Source: Archegozetes longisetosus (Eukaryota; Arthropoda; Arachnida; Sarcoptiformes; Trhypochthoniidae). From it: 64,000 nucleotides of DNA. The notes below the pieces were generated by a model. It saw only the letters and a list, made by a program, of their open reading frames with translations. It did not search any database and had not been told where the DNA came from. Within the stretch, counting starts at the first letter, position 1; each line of letters opens with the position of its first letter. The position numbers and the translations under genes were made by a program. Below are positions 60,368-64,000 of this stretch, piece by piece. The DNA is taken from NCBI GenBank assembly GCA_018873245.2, contig JAEMBT020000009.1:992001-1056000 (forward strand), read 5' to 3'.

Positions 60368-60641
60368 GTAAGTTTAAAACATGTCGAATTATGCATGAAA
60401 AGAATATGTTAACTTTTCGACTTTTTCTCATACTTTTTGATGAAATTTGTTGTTCGTGAGTGTAATTCCTCAATCAATAATATCTTCTATTATATTACTT
60501 ATCAAATATCGAAAATTTATTCAATACTATTATAATCTAAAGCTTGATTTAAGGAAATTTAGTACAAATATTCAACTTAAACATAATCTTATGCAAGGAA
60601 ACAGGTTTTTAATAATAATCTGAAATTGTTCTCTTTCAAAG

Positions 60642-60767
60642 TGCGATTTGGCTTCTTTTTATTCTAAACTACGCAAAAAGAAGTTACTTTTCTTGTCGCC
60701 GCATAGAAGTCCATCAAGACGTAACTCTAAGAATTCGGAAACAACTGCACAAACATTTGAGTTGTAA
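60642..60767 (+). CDS. Receptor B exon 6: cytoplasmic C-tail and stop
   Basis: Acceptor CTCTTTCAAAG; 41 codons plus TAA in the frame left by exon 5. Starts CDLASFYSKLRKK, continues with an Arg/Ser-rich stretch (SPHRSPSRRNSKNS) and ends AQTFEL. The stop is homologous to that of copy A. No AATAAA close downstream is obvious; a 0.9-kb mariner relic begins 95 bp after the stop. Confidence 0.78.
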   Translation, partial: CDLASFYSKLRKKKLLFLSPHRSPSRRNSKNSETTAQTFEL

Positions 60768-60862
60768 AATGACAATTTGTTTGAGAATAGTGTTATTGTC
60801 CCGTCAAATAATAAGTATTTTTCTGAAGAACCTATTATTAAAGTTTACACAACAAGCTGTTA

Positions 60863-61765
60863 CAAAAAGTTTGCACAAAATTCTAAAGCTAGTAAAATAA
60901 GATGGAGAGCGCGCGTCACAACGAGCTATGCGGCTTTCGATTCGCATTAATTTCTAGTTTTAAAATATCGGGCCCACAAATTCCCAAACCTCTCAGTTTT
61001 AGCCACGGAACCTCTAAATGAATTTCAGAAAAGTCATTGGACAATTGGGCAAAAAACAGACAAAAAACCATTCACTGTACGCACTTTATTGAAATGGGAC
61101 TTGAAAGATGATCGATTTGTAATATAGTTAGTTGTATAGAGAACAACGCCATTGAATGGTTCGGACAGTAAAACTGTCAAAATAAAATATAAAAAGATTG
61201 AAATTCTGATTGAAAGAAAGGAGTCTTATAGAATAGACGCTTATCTGTGCCTTAAGAACTGTGCATTGATTGAAAAATTCATTCTAAAGAGTGCAAAGAG
61301 AAGCGATTGATTCCACTCCAAAAGAAATAAGATGAGTACGGCATATAAATCTTTTGGCTGAATTTGGTAACAGCCCATTATGCGAGGAACATGATCTCAA
61401 TATTGAATAAATTCGGTATAAAGTTTGTCGAACGTGCACATAACCCACTAAACATTCCCCAATTGAGACTAATTGAGAAGTTTAGCAGTCTCTTTAGGTC
61501 TAACGTTTGTAAAAAAGACTGGAAAGCCAATAGTATTGATCGTTTGAACACGCGCATTAGACAAAAGCTACGCAAAATTCGTCCAGTAGTGATAATAAAT
61601 TTCATGAAGGAAGTAAAGACTAATGTTCGAAAAACAGTAGATAGTGGACCAAACTTTATGTTCAACTAAAGCTTATTAAATGATGTTTCAATAAATACAT
61701 TACTTTTTAAATTCTGTTCAGCAACAAAAAAATTGTTGCATTTTGAATTTTGTGCAAATTTTTAG
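60863..61765 (+). mobile_element. Tc1/mariner-type element, internally decayed
   Basis: 903 bp; ends CAAAAAGTTTGCACAAAATT and (from right) CTAAAAATTTGCACAAAATT; TA at 60861-60862 and 61766-61767. Holds the C-terminal transposase remnant at 61349-61669; the 5' half has no open frame. Unit A shows an empty site near 25860-25880. Confidence 0.82.
61349..61669 (+). pseudogene. Tc1/mariner transposase C-terminal fragment
   Basis: About 106 codons after a TAA: FWLNLVTAHYARNM, then NPLNIPQLRLIEKFSSLF, ending KTNVRKTVDSG before TAA. The family motif at the second catalytic position is W-D-AxxHYA; here the Asp is Asn (WLNLVTAHYA), so the fragment is both truncated and catalytically dead. The opposite-strand frame at 61378-61665 is its shadow. 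Confidence 0.8.
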
Positions 61766-62762
61766 TAATAACTCCTTAGAATTTAGTTCAGTATATTAAA
61801 TCATAAATTTATATTAATTTCTATCTTATCAATTATGGATTGTTTAGAAATATTAAATCATTGTTTTAGTTTTATCTATTTTTCAAAATTTTTCTACTTT
61901 GATTTTATGGAAGAATAAACTTTTGTACGGAATCAATGAAAAACTTTTAATTTTTTAAAATAAAGTTCTTTAATGCATAACTAATTTATTTCGGGAAGTT
62001 TTTATTTAGTTACAAAAGAAGATAAAACTTTGTTTATCAGTAGAAAACATTTTGAAAGCAGATCATTAAAAAATTGATCAAACCCTCTGGATACACCAAA
62101 ATAATATTAATTATAAAGAAAAATGATCAATAGAAAGGAATTTTTCGAATGATTAATAATATCATTCTTGGTTTTTATGCAATTCAAATTAGATTTTATA
62201 TTTATGATCAAAAGTTTAAAATCAGTGATAAGTCTAATTGATTAATGAATTTATTTTCTTTCGTGAAAGCTTTATTTTCGTCTCAATAATCATGTTGCGA
62301 AAGTCACGATATTAGCTCAAGTATATGCAAATTTTCTATCACTATTGACTTCACACGTAAAGGATAGGATCATTAATGATGTGTCTGAGCCTTTAAACAC
62401 ATTTTTTTATTCATAAGGGAATCATATTTTAATTGAGTAAATTTGAGCGCATACTACAAAACTAAATAGTAAATTGTCGAAACTTTACATCAGATAAAAA
62501 TCTTTGCAACTGTTATTATGTATGTACATCAGTAGTTATCTTCAATATACAAACGTTTAACTTTTATCGATCACTTCAAATTAATTATTTAGATCAAAAG
62601 AAAAATTATTTATGAGTCAAACACATCAAACGTTATTCATTTAATGTTTATTTCGGCTGAAAGTTTTATTAAATGAATTTTTTATGTTTACCCTATTATA
62701 GAATATGTGCTCTTTTATGAAAAAAAGTTTATTTTCACGTTAAAAAAATCTGACATTATTGA

Positions 62763-63282
62763 TAGGGTGACCACCTCTAGCTTGTCTTATGATGGGACAA
62801 AAATATAAAAGGGGGACCCTTACATTTTTAAAAAGAAAATGCGGCTTTTACTAGTCGTTACAAATATTTAGATGTCAAACAATACATCCTAATACTAAAA
62901 TATTGAAGATTATTAGTCATGGTTGATTTCAAAGATACATATTTTGTTAGAAATGACATCTTTCAAAAGTTATTCAAAAGTAAGAAATACTGGTTTATAT
63001 CAGAAATAAGTTAAGGCAGAAAAGATTAATTCAATAACTTTTGGTTTTAAACCAAATATGTTCAGAGCATTAAACTGGGTTTTTTATCCCTCATCATTTG
63101 TAAAATAAATTCAATCTTTGAATTTCTAAGAAATATTTTTCTGAACACATTTTTCAAAATGAAAGTCGAAAAACGGGACAACTAATTGTCCCGTCCAGAG
63201 TTTTTGGTCTGATGGGATTTCTGTCTTTTATCCTTAAAAAGACGGAATTGTCCCGTCAAAAACGAAACGGGTGGTCACCCTA
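62763..63282. mobile_element. hAT-type MITE, GGGTGACC family, copy 3 (inverted)
   Basis: 520 bp, ends TAGGGTGACCACC on both sides; 8-bp duplication ATTATTGA / ATCATTGA. Opposite orientation to the copies at 33998 and 48765: the CCCGTC-rich end is on the right. Confidence 0.84.
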
Positions 63283-64000
63283 ATCATTGATAATCCTATC
63301 ATTCATATAGGTTTTGCTGCAAATATAGTACGTCCGGAAGATTCAGAATAAGAAAATAGTTTTTGTATTATTAAAAGCATAAGTTTAACTTTGGATAAAA
63401 ATGAGAGAAAACTACATTTTAATTTTTAATAGAGGCTTGAAAAAAGAATTCAGTATGTTTATCTTACTTTCATTTGTAATTGGGCACGTGTCAACAATAA
63501 CCAGAACTTTTATTTTTATCCATTAACTTTCCAGATATATTGTGCTATAGAGTGTATAACAAGAAATGAAGTAATGTCTGATGAAGCTTTTTATTTCATT
63601 AACCATGTTATCAAATTCAATCTTGTTTGAGACTCCTATTTGGTATAATTAATTATTAGTAAGGAATAATATCAATTATAGTAATGGATTGAAGAAATTT
63701 CAACTCAGTCGCACCTACAAATTTATGTTAGGGAAAAATGTTTTCTAACTTAAACAAAATAAGTCCCAAAATAATTCTCACAGTGTAAAAAACTATACAA
63801 AATATTGTTAATTAACATAGTTAAAAAACGTGTAAGAATTTTTCATAGGTTTTGAGGCATATCCTGTCTTTATCATATGGATAAAGATAAACTTTTACTG
63901 AATCATATCATTATTTCTACTAATCAATAAAATAAAGTGTAAGGTATGTCTCAAAAGAATCTTATATTTTCCTAAGTGTGCTAATTAGTTATGAAATTCG

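Larger units (their letters stand above)
52034..60641 (+). other. Intron 5 of receptor B (8.6 kb)
   Basis: Starts in strong alignment with 20685-20960. Contains the foldback 53235-54258, the elements 54823-55535 and 56363-56850, an inverted duplication (55650-55950 against 57090-57350) and the nested structure 58652-60367. Sections 52330-53234 and 57490-58651 show nothing; the + strand frame at 57280-57483 lies in the sequence shared with unit A but is not open there. Confidence 0.65.
29815..60767 (+). other. Gene span: peptide GPCR copy B (NPFF/SIFamide-receptor-like), six coding exons
   Basis: Tandem paralogue of the receptor at 1548-25765, same strand, same six exons and intron phases. 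Introns are about 20.0 kb, 62 bp, 1.2 kb, 53 bp and 8.6 kb. Product 369 residues, frame intact. All class A hallmarks are present: D86, C113, DRY 137-139, W164, CREDW in loop 2, P217, CWTP in TM6, NPFIY in TM7. It also has H58 at the TM1 N1.50 position. Relative to copy A it lacks one N-terminal glycosylation sequon (NST to NSI), lacks the second GGEI in loop 2, and has a different tail whose Cys lies at its first residue. It is probably a functional receptor of the same peptide family with altered ligand or regulatory properties (inference). Confidence 0.85.
60768..64000. other. 3' flank of receptor B
   Basis: AT-rich, containing the mariner relic 60863-61765 and a hAT MITE 62763-63282. Patches match the 3' flank of copy A up to about 27100, so unit B runs off the window. 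Nothing else recognised. Confidence 0.55.

Noticed and set aside
60207-60473. 88-residue minus-strand frame
   Set aside because: Mostly the right arm of the foldback 58652-60367; the inverted left arm does not keep an open frame.
1548-60767. Either receptor copy being a pseudogene
   Set aside because: Both keep every frame, splice site and hallmark motif apart from the shared TM1 His; no premature stop was found in the joined reading.
61378-61665. 95-residue minus-strand frame
   Set aside because: Shadow of the mariner remnant on the plus strand, which has the family motifs.
1-64000. CRISPR arrays, operons, rRNA or tRNA genes
   Set aside because: No regularly spaced identical repeats with unique spacers, no gene clusters, and no cloverleaf or rRNA-like sequence noticed; the window is eukaryotic.

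Overview
This window is eukaryotic, very AT-rich and intron-rich. It has no prokaryotic gene density, no Shine-Dalgarno/operon structure and no rRNA or tRNA that I could recognise. The decisive content is one multi-exon gene present twice in tandem on the + strand: a class A (rhodopsin-like) peptide G-protein-coupled receptor. Its extracellular loop 2 signature (a CREDW motif), TM5 and TM7 most resemble the neuropeptide FF / SIFamide receptor family. Together with abundant Tc1/mariner, hAT and foldback DNA transposons, this suggests an arthropod (inference; species and class not determined).

Layout. Unit A covers 1 to about 28,646 and unit B covers about 28,647 to beyond 64,000. The first bases of the window match 28,647 onwards, so the duplicated unit probably extends left of the window. 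Receptor A is assembled from six exons (1548-1960, 15642-15852, 15923-16072, 20410-20590, 20644-20684, 25640-25765; 373 aa). Receptor B has the same six exons (29815-30227, 50182-50380, 50443-50592, 51759-51939, 51993-52033, 60642-60767; 369 aa). All splice sites are GT-AG, phases are identical (2,0,0,1,0), and the reading frame is intact from ATG to TAA in both copies. The ORF-length segments are therefore pieces of two real genes.

The two receptors share TM1-3 and TM5-6 almost to the base. They differ in TM4/extracellular loop 2, the end of TM6-TM7 exon 4 and the C-tail. This mosaic suggests gene conversion combined with divergence of ligand-facing and cytoplasmic parts. Both copies carry His at the position where class A receptors almost always have Asn1.50.

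Everything else is intron or flank colonised by DNA transposons. These include a hAT fragment with an 8-bp target duplication (8009-8555), a Mutator-like foldback with a 9-bp duplication (9215-9858), and three copies of a GGGTGACC hAT MITE. There are also two roughly 1-kb near-perfect palindromes (41914-42900, 53235-54258), head-to-head mariner relics (16449-17362, 43240-43740), a 0.9-kb mariner relic (60863-61765), a MITE nested in a foldback (58652-60367) and several smaller inverted-repeat elements. Most are present in only one unit, so insertions continued after the duplication and explain most of the intron-length difference between copies. All alignments were done by eye.
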